In this document: in pieces, positions 21,348-32,487 of the stretch | Position numbering within the stretch: the stretch's first letter is position 1 | Layout of the letters: each line of letters begins with the position of its first letter | NCBI GenBank assembly: GCA_019915015.1 | Contig: JAHBBC010000012.1 | Span: 372,001-436,000, forward strand | From: Auriscalpium vulgare | Lineage: Eukaryota; Basidiomycota; Agaricomycetes; Russulales; Auriscalpiaceae | Length of the DNA: 64,000 nt | Direction: 5' to 3' | Translations under genes and position numbers: made by a program | The notes under the pieces: model-generated | What the model saw: the letters and a program-made list of their open reading frames with translations, nothing else | The model's database searches: none | What the model was told of the DNA's origin: nothing

Positions 21348-23209
21348 ATGAAGTCGCAGCTCATCGTCCTGGTATTGGCTTGCTCTGTATTCGCCGCTGA
21401 GGCATGTGTCGGGTCTATCTACTCGCTCAATGACGTTGCGTCTGCTGTTCAGTGCACGACGGTCAACATCCACAGCTTTACTGTTCCAGCTGGCCAGACA
21501 TTCAGCCTCACCCTCGCTAATGGGACAAGTGTGAACATGCGTACGTGTCCTGCTCACTCTTTTCGTCCGTAATTTCTCACTCGGAAAGCTAATTCGAAAC
21601 CATCTGGTGTCGTCGTTCTATTTGTAGTTGGCGATGTTACTTTTGGCAATCAGTCGTGGGCAGGTCCGCTGTTCCAGATCAGGTGCGTACGGCATTTCTC
21701 CCGCCTCTTGGTCCACGGTCGCGATTCACAGTTCATTAGCGGGAAACATATTAACTGTGAGGATTTGGACACCCGGGCTGATATATGCTCTCACGTCTTC
21801 GCTAGTCGACGGTCATGGTCACATCTTCAATGGTAACGGGCCTTTCTACTGGGTAGGCCTGATCTCCGTTTCTTCAAGTTGTCTTTGGTATACATGCCGA
21901 ATAAATTGATGACAGGACGGTCTTGGTACGAACGGCGGTATCGTCAAGCCCCATCCTATGATGAAGTCAGTCTTCAATTTGCGGGACCGTGCATGGAATG
22001 TGACGCGTTTTGCTTTCCCCAGAATCAAGATCTCCGGAACGTTTCAAGTCCGTCGTTCTCTTTTCCCTCTTTCTTAGCCCGCGATTGAGCGGAGATCTGT
22101 GCAGAACGTAAAGGTGATGAACTCACCGGCACAAGTCTACAGTGTCTCAAACCCAGCGGCGCTGCTCATGACACGCTTGACGGTCGACAACTGTACGTCG
22201 GCGTTTCTGCCCGTGTCGGCCACTTGTCCAAGCCAACGATCCTCCCCGAGCGCCAGCGTTTGGAAACTTCCCGAATGCGCAAAGTAACGGCCTTCCTGCC
22301 GGACACAACACGGACGGCTTCGACGCCAGCACGACCGATCTTGTCATTTCGAACTCGTGAGTAATGCCACCTTCCTTCGCGCCGCAATTTATGACGGTGT
22401 GATTTATACAGTAAGGTAATGAATCAAGACGATTGCCTCGCCATCAACAGAGGCTCGAACATCGTTTTCACGGGGAATACATGCTCGGGCGGGCACGGGA
22501 TATCGATAGTGAGCATCGCGATAATACCTTTCTGAGCAACCAATGCTGACGTTTCTTCTACAGGGATCTATCGCAAGCGATGTAGTCGTCAGAGGCATCT
22601 CCATCTCGGACAACACTATCACGAACAGGTGAGACTATACTAAGCTCGATCATAACCTGCCCATGCTGATCCTGCTCTCGTCTTTCAGTGACCAAGCGCT
22701 GCGCATCAAAATGGATGCTACGGCCACCAACTCGAGCGTGTCTGACATCGCGTACTCCGGGAACAGAGGATTCGGCCTGCGGCTCTTCGGAATACTCATT
22801 GATCAGGTGTGTGCTTTGTCGTGAAGGCGCGTTTTGCTGATGCTGTCTATCGCAGAGCTATCCCGACACGCTTAGTGCGCCCGGATCTGGTGTAAATCTG
22901 TCGGTGAGTGTTCTGCGTTTGAGAGAGACTGCGGACGAAATAACCATCATCATCGTCCCAGGGAGTCATCTTCCGGAGACCGGTAACGTCCCTCACAGTC
23001 AACCCCAGCGCGGATAAGATCGCAGTCAACTGCGGCTTGGGCGCGTGCACCGGTGAGCAGCACATCGCGGGCGTTGTGCAGGGGTGACTTTTCACTTATG
23101 CAACTTGCTGCCAGGAACGTGGGACTGGTCCGGTCTCAACGTGCACGGCGGCATTGCGGGTCCGATAAATAATTTCACTGGGATAAGAGGATTCCGACAG
23201 AAACAGTAA
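21348..23209 (+). CDS. Endopolygalacturonase, GH28, copy B
   Basis: Signal peptide [20 protein letters not shown]. The first exons are 21348-21540, 21628-21682, 21740-21756 (a 17-nt micro-exon), 21806-21852, 21916-21965, 22023-22047 and 22105-22192. Later exons carry [25 protein letters not shown] and ALRIKMD, so all catalytic and binding residues of GH28 are kept. The C-terminus is [16 protein letters not shown] to GFRQKQ, stop at 23207-23209. The enzyme cleaves pectic polygalacturonan extracellularly. It has the same exon plan as copy A at 9812-11658 but points the other way. Its stop is only 122 bp from the stop of the facing F-box gene. No defect was seen, so both GH28 copies appear functional. 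Confidence 0.9.
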
Positions 23210-23331
23210 TCAAGAAACGCATCATCTCATGTTTTGAAGAGCTGTACATCGAGTCGTAGGTGTACCAAATCGTGCTATGCCCTCGGGTGCGAAGCCGCTG
23301 TGCTGGCAATAGTTCATTTCAACTCTACCGG

Positions 23332-25313
23332 TCACCTTTCGATCACGATCACTACGTCGGGAACGATATGACACAGCGCCGCCTCCATGTGGCTATCCGT
23401 GTCGCATTTGTGTAGGCGAATAGTCTTGATAGGAGCACCGCGGGCTTTCCGAATGCCAAGGCAGCTGAGAAGGTCTTCATTCGACTTATCCAAACGGCAG
23501 TCGAGCTGGTTCGGGAAGTCGTCGAATAAGGGGATAAGAGTGAGATCTATGTCCCGAAGTTCCAATACTTCAAGACGTGGCCAGTAAAGGGATGGGACAG
23601 GGAGCGTGGACGAGGCCGAATCAAAAGACGCAGCCAATTCTGTCTTGAGAATCGCGTATAGATCTTCGGTTGCCTCTGCGTCTGCTCCGAGCTCGCGCAG
23701 CTCGTGCGCCGCCCCGAGAAGGTCGATCCAATCGCTTGCGGACCACTCCACCTCGGTAGACACCTGCACATTGCGAAGCGCCCCATGTTGTATCGGCACC
23801 TCGTGGACGAACCTCTGCACTACTCCTGGGGGTCCAGTGGGAAGATCGCCGGGCATGCGCACATGAACAGCGAGGTGAGATTGGCCGTCTTGTGGAAACC
23901 CATCCCTCCAGGCCGCGATGTGTATGTCATAATAGAGGTCATCATCGTTGACTGCATCAGCCTCTTGCCAATTGTGTTCAACTGCGATATTGATTTCCAT
24001 CTTCGTGAACGAACAGTGGTCCGTGTGTAAATTCTCCGATAAGGCGGTGAAGATCTCACCGAAGCTGTCTTCTGTGTCCACCCACAGAGAGAGGTGAAGC
24101 GTGACGGTTGGCGAGAGACGCAAGGATCGGTAGAGAGTGATGCAAACGCCGACCTCATCAGTCAACGAAAGGAGAGTAAGTTGCGGAAGATGGAGTGCAG
24201 GGTCTGGGCTGACAGCATGAGGGAGGCAATGCGTGAGGCTCAGTTCTTTGAGGAATACCATTTGTTTCAGCGCAGCTAGAAGTAGGGTGAGGGATGGCAA
24301 GGGGTCGGAATGAGAGACGTCCAGAGTGAACTCCAAGTTTAATGATACGAGGTTTTGCATGAGAGGCGAGCCCCAGGGAAATCGTGACACGTTATAGAGG
24401 GTGACCCGTCGTAACCGTGGCGCCGCGCCGGCAAATAGAATGTTTGGAAGGGACTCCGAGACAAATCGTTCGCCAGCACTGAGATCCAGGGCCACCAGGG
24501 CTGGAGCGGGATAGGAGAGTATGCGCCAAAATGTTAGCTCTTCTGATTGTCTTCCAAGTTGCTCACCCCTGCATTCCCAGCGCAGTCCCTTCATGTGAGG
24601 AAGCCGGGAGCGCACTATGTCGAGATGACGATCCATTGCAAATACGTCACCGCTCTCTCGTCGGAATATGATGGGGGTATTCTTAGCGCGAGTGATGATC
24701 TCTTCCATCCAGTCCGGGCCATACGCCAGATCGACGTCCCACCAAAGGCTCGAGCAGTCCAACGCCACGTCTCTCCAGCGGCGGCATACATGCGTGATCC
24801 GTATCCAGTTCCTGTGGAAATCAATTCGTGATTCGGAGTGTACGGGTAGCCTCTCCGCATCTTCGACGGAGTCGTCGCGGCAAAAGGCGAATATTGTGGC
24901 GAGGACCTCGGGCGGGATCCGACAGCTCAGGGAGAGAGCGTTACGTCGGGTGTAGACGGCAGATAAGATGCGTCGCAGAGGCGCGGATTCCTCGTCGATG
25001 CGGCTGTATGCCGCTGCTAGAGCTACGGCGTCGTTGGACGGCTGGATAAGAACGTCGACCAAAGCCAAGCGCGGCTGCGCAGCGGCTTGCCAGTAGGTCT
25101 CCGGCTCTTCTTGTGCTTCTCTGAAAGCAATTCATACAGGTGGTTACTCTGCGATAGTAGTGAGGAGCAATACCCACAACTCACCTTCCAGGTAACATGC
25201 TCCCGACAGGCACCCGCCGCTTAGTACTTCTGGCGCGAGCTAAATTCACTTGTCAACGTACAGTAAGAGAAAAGGAAAAAAGCACAGAGCTCACCGAAGA
25301 CAGAGTCAGACAT
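23332..25313 (-). CDS. F-box protein, inverted paralogue B (620 aa)
   Basis: Three exons: 25313-25295 (19 nt, MSDSVF), 25239-25185 and 25120-23332. They join into a clean frame reading MSDSVFARARSTKRRV, then REAQEEPETYWQAAAQPRLA and on into the long exon. The F-box is IPPEVLATIFAFCRDD plus ITHVCRRWRDVALDCSSLWW. Leu-rich stretches follow (LVALDLSAGERF, LEVLELRDIDLTLI). It is a putative SCF adaptor of unknown target. Starting only at the long exon would begin at a TTG codon, which is why the two short upstream exons are preferred. It is a paralogue of 7556-9395. Confidence 0.84.
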
Positions 25314-26121
25314 AGTGTTCGGCGACCGCTGAACGAGGTTGAACGCAGGTGCCACTAGTGTGCCACTGAACTGACCGGCACGTGATACATAAGCGTTCAG
25401 TCGATTGCGCTGCCCGACTCAGGTTCTCTCTGGGCTCTCTTCACAAACGAATCTTCGCCTCTATTATATCTCCCACATTTCATACAAGTCCTCGGGCGTT
25501 ATGATAGTCTCTGATTTTGGACTTCACTGGACTCATAGCCCGACGTGCCAGGGGCCTGACTCGTGCGTGCTGGCTACTATACTTCCCTTGACTTCCCCTT
25601 ACTAATTGATATCGTTGGAGTTTCGCTGGTTGGCATTCTCAGTCCGGGAGTCGCCCACCGCACATTCGTAATATGACTCTGGCCTCTCTGATACTTTTCG
25701 CGAGTGACTCTGGCTCGAGGCGACTCATTCCCTAGTTTTGGATTGGTCAGCAACCCGGCGGAGGAGTGTTCATCTGCTGCGACTCTGCGGAATCACCATC
25801 TGCGACGTTTCTCGCCTTCATCTAGAGCTTGAGCGACTGACTCGCCTTCATCTGGAGCTTGAGCGACTGAGGCTCGTGCACTATGCTCAAGCCTAGGCTC
25901 TCCACTGGATGGACGCCGCTTCATTTGACCAACCTTGCCACACGCGATCCTGCGCGGAATTGCTCGACGGAAGCAAACTCCTATCTCGCGGAGCATCGTC
26001 TCGCGGGAAGTATCTGTGTGCTCACTCGCTCCCTGCGCTCTGGTATAAAATTGACGTCCTTTCCTCAGGAGTCCCAGGCTTGTCGCTCACACCCCTCTGC
26101 GCCCATCCACATCTCACCATC
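25314..26121. other. Intergenic; promoter region of the sedolisin gene
   Basis: Divergent promoter region of about 0.8 kb. It holds a direct repeat (25811-25870) and a TATAAAA at 26044-26050, 72-78 bp upstream of the sedolisin ATG. No gene seen. Confidence 0.5.
25811..25870 (+). repeat. Two tandem 30-bp units upstream of the sedolisin gene
   Basis: Units 25811-25840 and 25841-25870 share CTCGCCTTCATCT, one variable base, then GAGCTTGAGCGACTGA. They differ at a single position. Confidence 0.85.
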
Positions 26122-28085
26122 ATGAAGTCTACTCTCATCCTGATGTCCTTCTTCACTCTCGTATGCGGCACGCCTCACTCTCGGGACCTGCTCACGCACG
26201 AACGCCGTGATGGTGCTCCAGACGGGTACACGCACAAGGGGCCCGCCCCGGCCGACCAGACGCTCAACCTCCGCCTCGCGCTCACGCACACCGACATTGG
26301 CGGCCTCCACGACGCCCTATACGACACAAGTACACCTGGAAGTGCGAACTACGGTCACCATCTCTCCAAGGACGATGTGACGAAGTATGTTGCGCCGACG
26401 TCGGAAAGCACGGCCGCCATCACGTCGTGGCTGTCGGAGCACGGGCTCAGCGCTACGGCACTGTCTCCTGCGGGTGACTGGGTTGGCATTGAAACGACTG
26501 TGGCGAAGGCAAACGAGCTTTTCGACGCGCATTTCTCAACGTTTGTGCACACCTCGGGCCAAGAGACGGTTCGCACCCTGTCATACTCGATTCCCGCTTC
26601 GCTCAAGAGCCACCTCGACCTTGTTCACCCCACTGTCACGTTCCCGGCTATCGAGCTTTCTAACGTGCCTCTGGCATCTATTCCTCTCTCATTGTCTGCC
26701 CGCATCGAGCTCTCGAGCGACACGGCGCCGTCATCATGTAATAACTATATCACTCCGACATGTCTTCAACAGCTGTATGGGATCCCATCTTCACCTGCCA
26801 CTCAAGATGGAAATCAGCTTTATGTTACTGGTTTGATTGAGCAGTACGCTAACCGAGCTGATTTGGGGGTAAGCTCTCTGCTCTTGGCCATTTCTGTCTT
26901 GCTCACCCTCGTTCATAGTCGTTCTTGACGCGGTTTCGTCCTGACATGTCATCAAACACCACTTTCGCATTCCAGAGCCTTGACGGCGGCAAGGATCCTC
27001 AGAACATCAGCCAGGCCGGTCTCGAGGCGGTACGTATAATTCCATCGGCATGTATCATTTCAGCTCACGAGCTGTCTTGCAGGATCTCGACATCCAGTAC
27101 ACGATTGGCGTCGCCACTGGCGTGCCTGTGACCTTTCTCTCCGTGGGCAATAACAGTCAGGACAATACAGGTGGCATGCTCGACCTCGCGAACAACCTAT
27201 TGTCTCAGCAGACAGTTCCTCAGGTTCTGACGACAAGTTACGGCCTCAATGAAGACACGATTTCGAGGCCGTTAGCTCAGTGAGTCATTCTATATAATGT
27301 TTCCCCTTCTTGCTTAAACGCTGCCCAGGAAACTTTGCAATGCATATGCTCAGCTCGGCGCCCGCGGCACGTCCGTCCTTTTCTCATCTGGCGATGGCGG
27401 AGTCGCTGGTTCCCAACCCCAGAAGTGCAAGCGCTTCGTGCCCACGTTTCCTGCAACCTGCCCATTGTGCGCATGCGTTCATCATATTCGCGGTGAAACC
27501 ATTCTAATCCGAGCATATCAGTGTTACGGCTGTCGGCGGCACAAAGCTTGTCAGTCCTATCGAAGTCGCCTCCAACCTGTCTGCCGGCGGCTTTTCCAAC
27601 TATTTCGCCACGCCTTCGTATCAGGTCGCCGCCAAGAAGGTGTATCTTGGCAAGCTCGGCAAGTCGTTGAAGGGCCGATACAATGCCAGCGGGCGTGGGT
27701 ATCCCGACGTATCTGCTATCGCGGAGTCTGTCCAGGTTGTATCGGAGGGTGTAGAAGGTCCCGTGAGGGGCACATCGTGCTCGTCGCCGATATTCGCGAG
27801 CATCATCTCGTTGCTAAACGATGGTCTCCTCGCCGCGAACAAGAGTTCGCTGGGTTTCTTGAACCCTCTGCTGTACTCGCAAGCGGGCGTGGCTACGCTC
27901 ACGGACATTACGTCGGGGAACAACCCCGGATGTGGGACAAAAGGATTCTCCGCTGTCGCTGGCTGGGATCCCGTGAGTAACTTTAGTCTCTCCGCGCATT
28001 GCCATCGAAGAGCTCATTTCTCCCTCAGGTTACTGGCCTGGGTTCACCGATTTATTCGAAGATGGCAGCGGCTTTGGGGTTGTGA
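26122..28085 (+). CDS. Sedolisin-family tripeptidyl peptidase (S53), secreted, 566 aa
   Basis: Six exons join exactly: 26122-26868, 26919-27029, 27083-27279, 27329-27466, 27522-27972 and 28029-28085. A signal peptide (MKSTLILMSFFTLVCGTP) is followed by the S53 propeptide (LTHTDIGGLHDALYDTSTPG; NYGHHLSKDDVTKYVAPT). The catalytic pair is in LEADLDIQYT (Glu and Asp), the oxyanion Asp in FSSGDGGVAG and the nucleophile Ser in RGTSCSSP. The Ca-binding end is TDITSGNNPGCGTKGFSA followed by WDPVTGLGSP. Such enzymes release tripeptides from proteins at acid pH outside the cell. The internal ATG at 26122 is preferred over upstream in-frame codons because it starts the signal peptide. A TATA box lies about 75 bp upstream. 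It is convergent with thioredoxin, 157 bp away. Confidence 0.92.
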
Positions 28086-28242
28086 ATGCATGGTATACAA
28101 GTAGTTCACTGGTCATTATACTTAGCCCAACACCTTATGTCGATCGATAGAATCTACGAATGTCTCATATATTCAAGTGCGTGTGGTACATATTACGACA
28201 AAAGCTTGTTGATACTTCCCCTGCTGGCTGCTACACACTCTC

Positions 28243-28722
28243 TTACGCAGTGTTTGCTTTCTCAATCAAAGTCTGCATCATACTCAGTCATAGAAGGACA
28301 CCCAGATGAGAGTGAAACACACCGTCAGAGCTCCCGTGTTAGCGCCGACAAGTTCGCCGATCTTTTGCCCATTCTTGAATGCAACGAAGGTTGGCATCTG
28401 AAGAGAAGTTGATTAGCAAGGGTTCATTAGGTGTAAGATGTCCAGACGCACCGCACGGATGCCGACCTCCTGGGCGATCTCGGTCTGGTCGTCGACATCG
28501 ACCTTGTAGAAGCTTGTCGCTTCAAATTTCCCCGAGAGGGTCTCAAAGACGGGAGAGATGACACGGCAGGGGCCACACCACGTCGCCCAGAAATCGAAGA
28601 CGGTGACCTTATCCGAGTTGATCTACGCCATGCAGGTGAGCACTATTGCGGATCACAGATCGCGAGGGCGCACTCACAAGTTCATTGAATTCGGCGAGAG
28701 ACTTTACTGCGGTGACGGTCAT
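28243..28722 (-). CDS. TRX: Thioredoxin, 106 aa
   Basis: Four exons: 28722-28678, 28622-28452, 28397-28323 and 28272-28243. The protein starts MTVTAVKSLAEFNEL, carries FDFWATWCGPCRVISP with the redox WCGPC centre, the conserved cis-Pro in RAMPTFVAFKNG and the end TLIEKANTA. The length and all core residues match cytosolic thioredoxin, the disulfide reductase fed by thioredoxin reductase. The last exon is only 30 nt and was chosen because it gives the usual C-terminal helix and an immediate TAA. Confidence 0.93.
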
Positions 28723-29413
28723 GATGAAGGTGATGAGGAGATGAGTGCTGAGTACGAGTGGTGACGGGGATGCTGATGAACGGATGAACGGAACAGAAGG
28801 ATGCCTTTATATCGCGCGCTGGTGGCGTCACCTGCCATCGGTCAGCGAATCATGTGATTCAGACTCTTCATCCTTACAAACATCGGTTCGGTGAGCGTAG
28901 AACGGGTTCTGATAGAATGAGTACATAGGCTACTACTAGTCAGCCTGCTGAGAACGGGTCAGCTTCCTCACGGTGGTGCTACTGGGAACCGGAAGTTTCT
29001 GGCGATTCTCTGACTCTATGCGACATAGCTATCCCGGCTCACAGCTTTCTCCGGAAAGTCTCGGAGAGGTTATACCATCGGGAAGTTATCGATCAAAGGG
29101 TAATTGAACAACAGAGACATAGCAACGCGAGCAGTAGTTACAAGCTCTGTGGGCTACCTGTGTATTGATGGTACAGCCAGGCCGTCGGCACGAGCAAAAA
29201 AGTCTTCTTCGTCTTCAGGAGCTCAAACTGATGCAGATGGCATCTCCACGGAACGCGCAGCAAGATTCGAATGTGCAAGAGCGCTAGCGACACAAGATGG
29301 AGTCGGGGAACAACTATAAGCAAATTTAAAGCCAGCAAATCGCACCTCCGTCAACGACCCAACGTCTGACAAAGACACGCACCCTCTTCGACTCCCCTCC
29401 AACCCAGCAGCGT
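28723..29413. other. Intergenic, no gene seen
   Basis: 5' flank of thioredoxin and 3' flank of the TPR-like gene. Composition changes sharply at about 29350 from near-neutral to very GC-rich coding DNA. Confidence 0.5.
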
Positions 29414-32051
29414 CTACGCAACGCCATCCAGCTCAACAAGCCACACGGCACCCACCCACGCCAGCACGATCTCCACACGCGGCCCGTGCAGCGGGATATT
29501 GATCGGCACAGGCTTCTTCTTCCCGCCCGCAGCCTTCTCCACTGCGAGCTTGTCGACGCGCGCACGCTGGCGCGCCACCACCGGCGCGAGCACGATGCGC
29601 GCGCTGTCAAGCGACTCCGCAAGGTCGAATCCCGGGCCGAGCGGGCCGAGCGGCGTCTCGCGGCCCGATGGGGGCTGCGCGGACGAGGTCGAAGGGCCCA
29701 GCGGGTCGACCGCGCTGCCGGACGCAGGCGGTGGCGAGGGAGCGCGCGGTGGCGGCGGCGCCTCGATGGCGGCGAGCTTGCCGTTTGCCGGGTGCGCGAG
29801 GGAGTGCGGCTGCACGCCAGCGCGCCACCCGCCCGCGAGGCGCTCGAGCACCTCGACGAACTCGGCCTGCGCCATCGAGCGCGGCGGCAGAAACACGGGG
29901 TAGCCCTCGAGCCCGTCAACGAGGCGCGCCGCGCGCACGAACGTGCGCAGCAGCGTGGAGAAGTCGCCGAGCATGAGCTGGCAGAGGAGGATGCTGAAGT
30001 GCGCCTCGACGAGCAGCGGGTGGTACGTCGTGAAGAGCGGCTGGGCGTCGGGCGGCGGCGACGGCTGGGCGTGCGTGCCAGGGCGCAGTGACTCGGCGAG
30101 CAGGAACGCGTACGTTGCGTGCGCGGGGAGCTCGTCGCGCGCGAGCGGCGGCACGGGCGTCTCGAGGGTGTCGAAATGCGCCAGGAAGCGCTCGTGGTCG
30201 CGCACGCTCTTCTTCAGCAGCGCGCAAATCTGCTCACGGAACGCGTCCTCGGCCAGCTTCGCGCGATAGGCCTGCAGCTTCGGTCCGTCCTTGCGCCCCA
30301 GTGGGCCCTCCGGGTTGCCGATCTCGACGCCGCCGTACCGCCCGTTCTCGACGTAGCACAGACGTAGCTCGGCGCCGTCGTTGGAGGGCACTTTGCATAT
30401 ACCCTCGAGCTTGAGCAAGGCCTCCTCGATGAGAAAGACTGCGTGCTGCAGGTAGGCGGCGCCGCGTAGGAAGAGAAGTTGGGGTTCGATGGGCTCCGGC
30501 GCGTCGGGAAGTACAGAGGGATGCAGTAGCAGTGGATCCCCGTCCGCGGTATCCCCGCCGCCTCCATCTGCGGACGCACTCGTGCCGTTGGGAGGGGCCT
30601 GGCCGTTCGACTTCTTCTTTGCATCGCCCTTTTTCTTCTTGTTGCCTTTGCCGGTTTGGGTAGGCAGATTGTTGTTGCGGTGCATCGTGCGCGCCTTGCG
30701 GACAGCACGCGCCTCTTTGAGCGCATAGGTGAAGTCCTTCGTGGCGAGCGAGTATTCGTCGCGGAAGGTGTGGACAATGCCGCGCGTCCGGAGGAACTCG
30801 AGTCGCTGGGGATGCGCTGCTATCAGCTCGTCCAGTACATGGGTCGTCGTCGACTCGGCGAGTTGTCTGAGTCGTTTTGAGGATATGTAAGTTCATAAAG
30901 ACTTGAGACGCACCTAGACGGTATCTTTTCGTGGAAGAAATGGACATATTTTGCGTCCGCATCGTTTGGATCTATCCAAATCAGCACGACTATTCTCAGA
31001 GTGAAGACAATCTAGGACCTACCGAACTTCAGCACCCGCTCTGCGATATCGTCGAACACACTTCCACCCTGCATGACCATGACACTCGACGCAATCTCAT
31101 CCGCGCGATAGGCCGCCGCCAACTTCTGCACGGCCAGCGTGCGGAGGCGATGTATCCGCATCGCCGACATGGCGACGTTCCGTCCTCCACCGGCCTCCCC
31201 TAGCGGATTGATCCCCAGTGACTGCGCCAGCGCCCATGGGCTGTTGTTCGCTCCTGCACCGCCGCCCCCACCGCCGCGCATCGAACCCAGCGCTGCCGCC
31301 GATAGTCCGGACGACGCGCGGACAGACAGCTCCGCGGCCTCGTCGATCAGCCTGCGGATCGTGGTGACGGACCGGAAGACGCCCGGGTCGATGGGCGGCG
31401 GCGTCGGGCGGCCGGGCTGCGGTGATGGGAGCGGCGGGTACGACGGCGTTGCAAAGGTGCTGTGTGGGGAATCCGGAGGGGAGTGGTCTCCGAGCGCGGC
31501 GAACCCGCGGTCGCGCACGCGGGGAAATGAAGACGCATTTGCAGACGAGGGCGGTGGGGGAGGCGGGGCGCGGGACTCGGGCGCGTGCATAGTTGCGGGG
31601 TCGAGGTTGAGCACCAAGAGCGATTCGAGGAGCTCGATAGGGAGCTGCAGCCATGGGCCCTGTGCGCGATTCGGGCGTGGTCAAGACGCGCACAGTAAGA
31701 TCGAAGACGGCGACAACGCACATGGTAAGAGCTGATGTATCGCCAATGCTTATTTCTGCTGATGCAGAGGACAGGAGGGCGCGGCTCATCGTCATCGGGG
31801 GATACGGGGGTTGCGGGCGCCTGGAGACCCGCCTCCTTTTTCGCACTCTTCTTCGCTTTTTTCTTTTTCTTCTTCTTCTGTGAAGCACTTGTGGTATCCT
31901 CAGTGAGTGTATCGACGTCAACGAGTCGGTCGACGTCGTTGAGTGGTTCGGCGTCGTTAAGTGTGAGCGATGTCGAGACTGAAGACAGCGTCGGAGAAGG
32001 GGTTGCCAGCCCGTGGCTGACGTCGCTGCCGTTGCTGGCCTCGGCGGTCAT
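29414..32051 (-). CDS. Conserved fungal TPR-like protein, 825 aa
   Basis: Four exons: 32051-31722, 31659-31023, 30971-30914 and 30866-29414. The N-terminus is acidic, then a poly-Lys block (QKKKKKKKAKKSAKKE). The conserved core begins KHWRYISSYHGPWLQLPIEL and runs LLESLLVLNLDPATM. A helical pair-repeat region follows (VFDDIAERVLKFDPNDADAK; LIAAHPQRLEFLRTRGIVH; FRDEYSLATKDFTYAL), which looks like TPR helices. The C-terminal half has low-complexity Pro/Gly linkers and ends VEIVLAWVGAVWLVELDGVA. I recognise it as a conserved fungal protein without assigned function. A scaffold or chaperone-cofactor role would fit TPR helices but is only a guess. The last exon is markedly GC-rich. Confidence 0.78.
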
Positions 32052-32487
32052 TTGTGTGCGATTTGTGAGCGGTAGCGCTGGTGGACGTTGGCGACAGCGA
32101 GCTCGGGCTTCACCTGGACAATTTCCGGGCTTTGCCGCGGAGTTTTATTTTCGTTGCCTCTCAGCTAAAGCTACATAAAAACTCCTTGTAAGTCTTGGAA
32201 CATACCGTCCTTACAACCCGCTTCTCTTTGAGGTGAAATGAGCTTGCATCGCCTAACGAGACATTGATCTTTGTGTTTGCAAATATCTTGGCCGCTCTAC
32301 CGCGAATTATCAGGTCATCCTATAGATCTATATAGATCTACAAATACTGGCTTGAAGATAAGATAGAGCACGTATTGATCAATACCCGGAGAATTCTGAT
32401 TCCTGCCAGCACATACAATCCGTCTCCTGCCGCCTTCGTTTGACCAACTACTACTCGCTCTTTACCGCATACAACACCGACTTTGGC
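32052..32487. other. Divergent intergenic region
   Basis: About 430 bp between the divergent TPR-like and mannosidase genes. It contains a short AT-rich stretch with tandem TATAGATCTA (32330-32342). No gene seen. Confidence 0.5.

Larger units (their letters stand above)
21348..25313. repeat. Inverted duplication, arm B (GH28 + F-box)
   Basis: Mirror image of 7556-11658: GH28 (+) and F-box (-), tail to tail. The intergenic gap is 122 bp here against 416 bp in arm A, where the BST1 relic sits. Confidence 0.8.

Noticed and set aside
29486..30091. Plus-strand frames of up to 201 codons
   Set aside because: Antisense to the GC-rich last exon of the TPR-like gene.
31097..31921. 274-codon minus frame
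   Set aside because: Arg/Pro-rich shadow of the TPR-like gene; the neighbouring frame gives the conserved WLQLPIELLESLL sequence.
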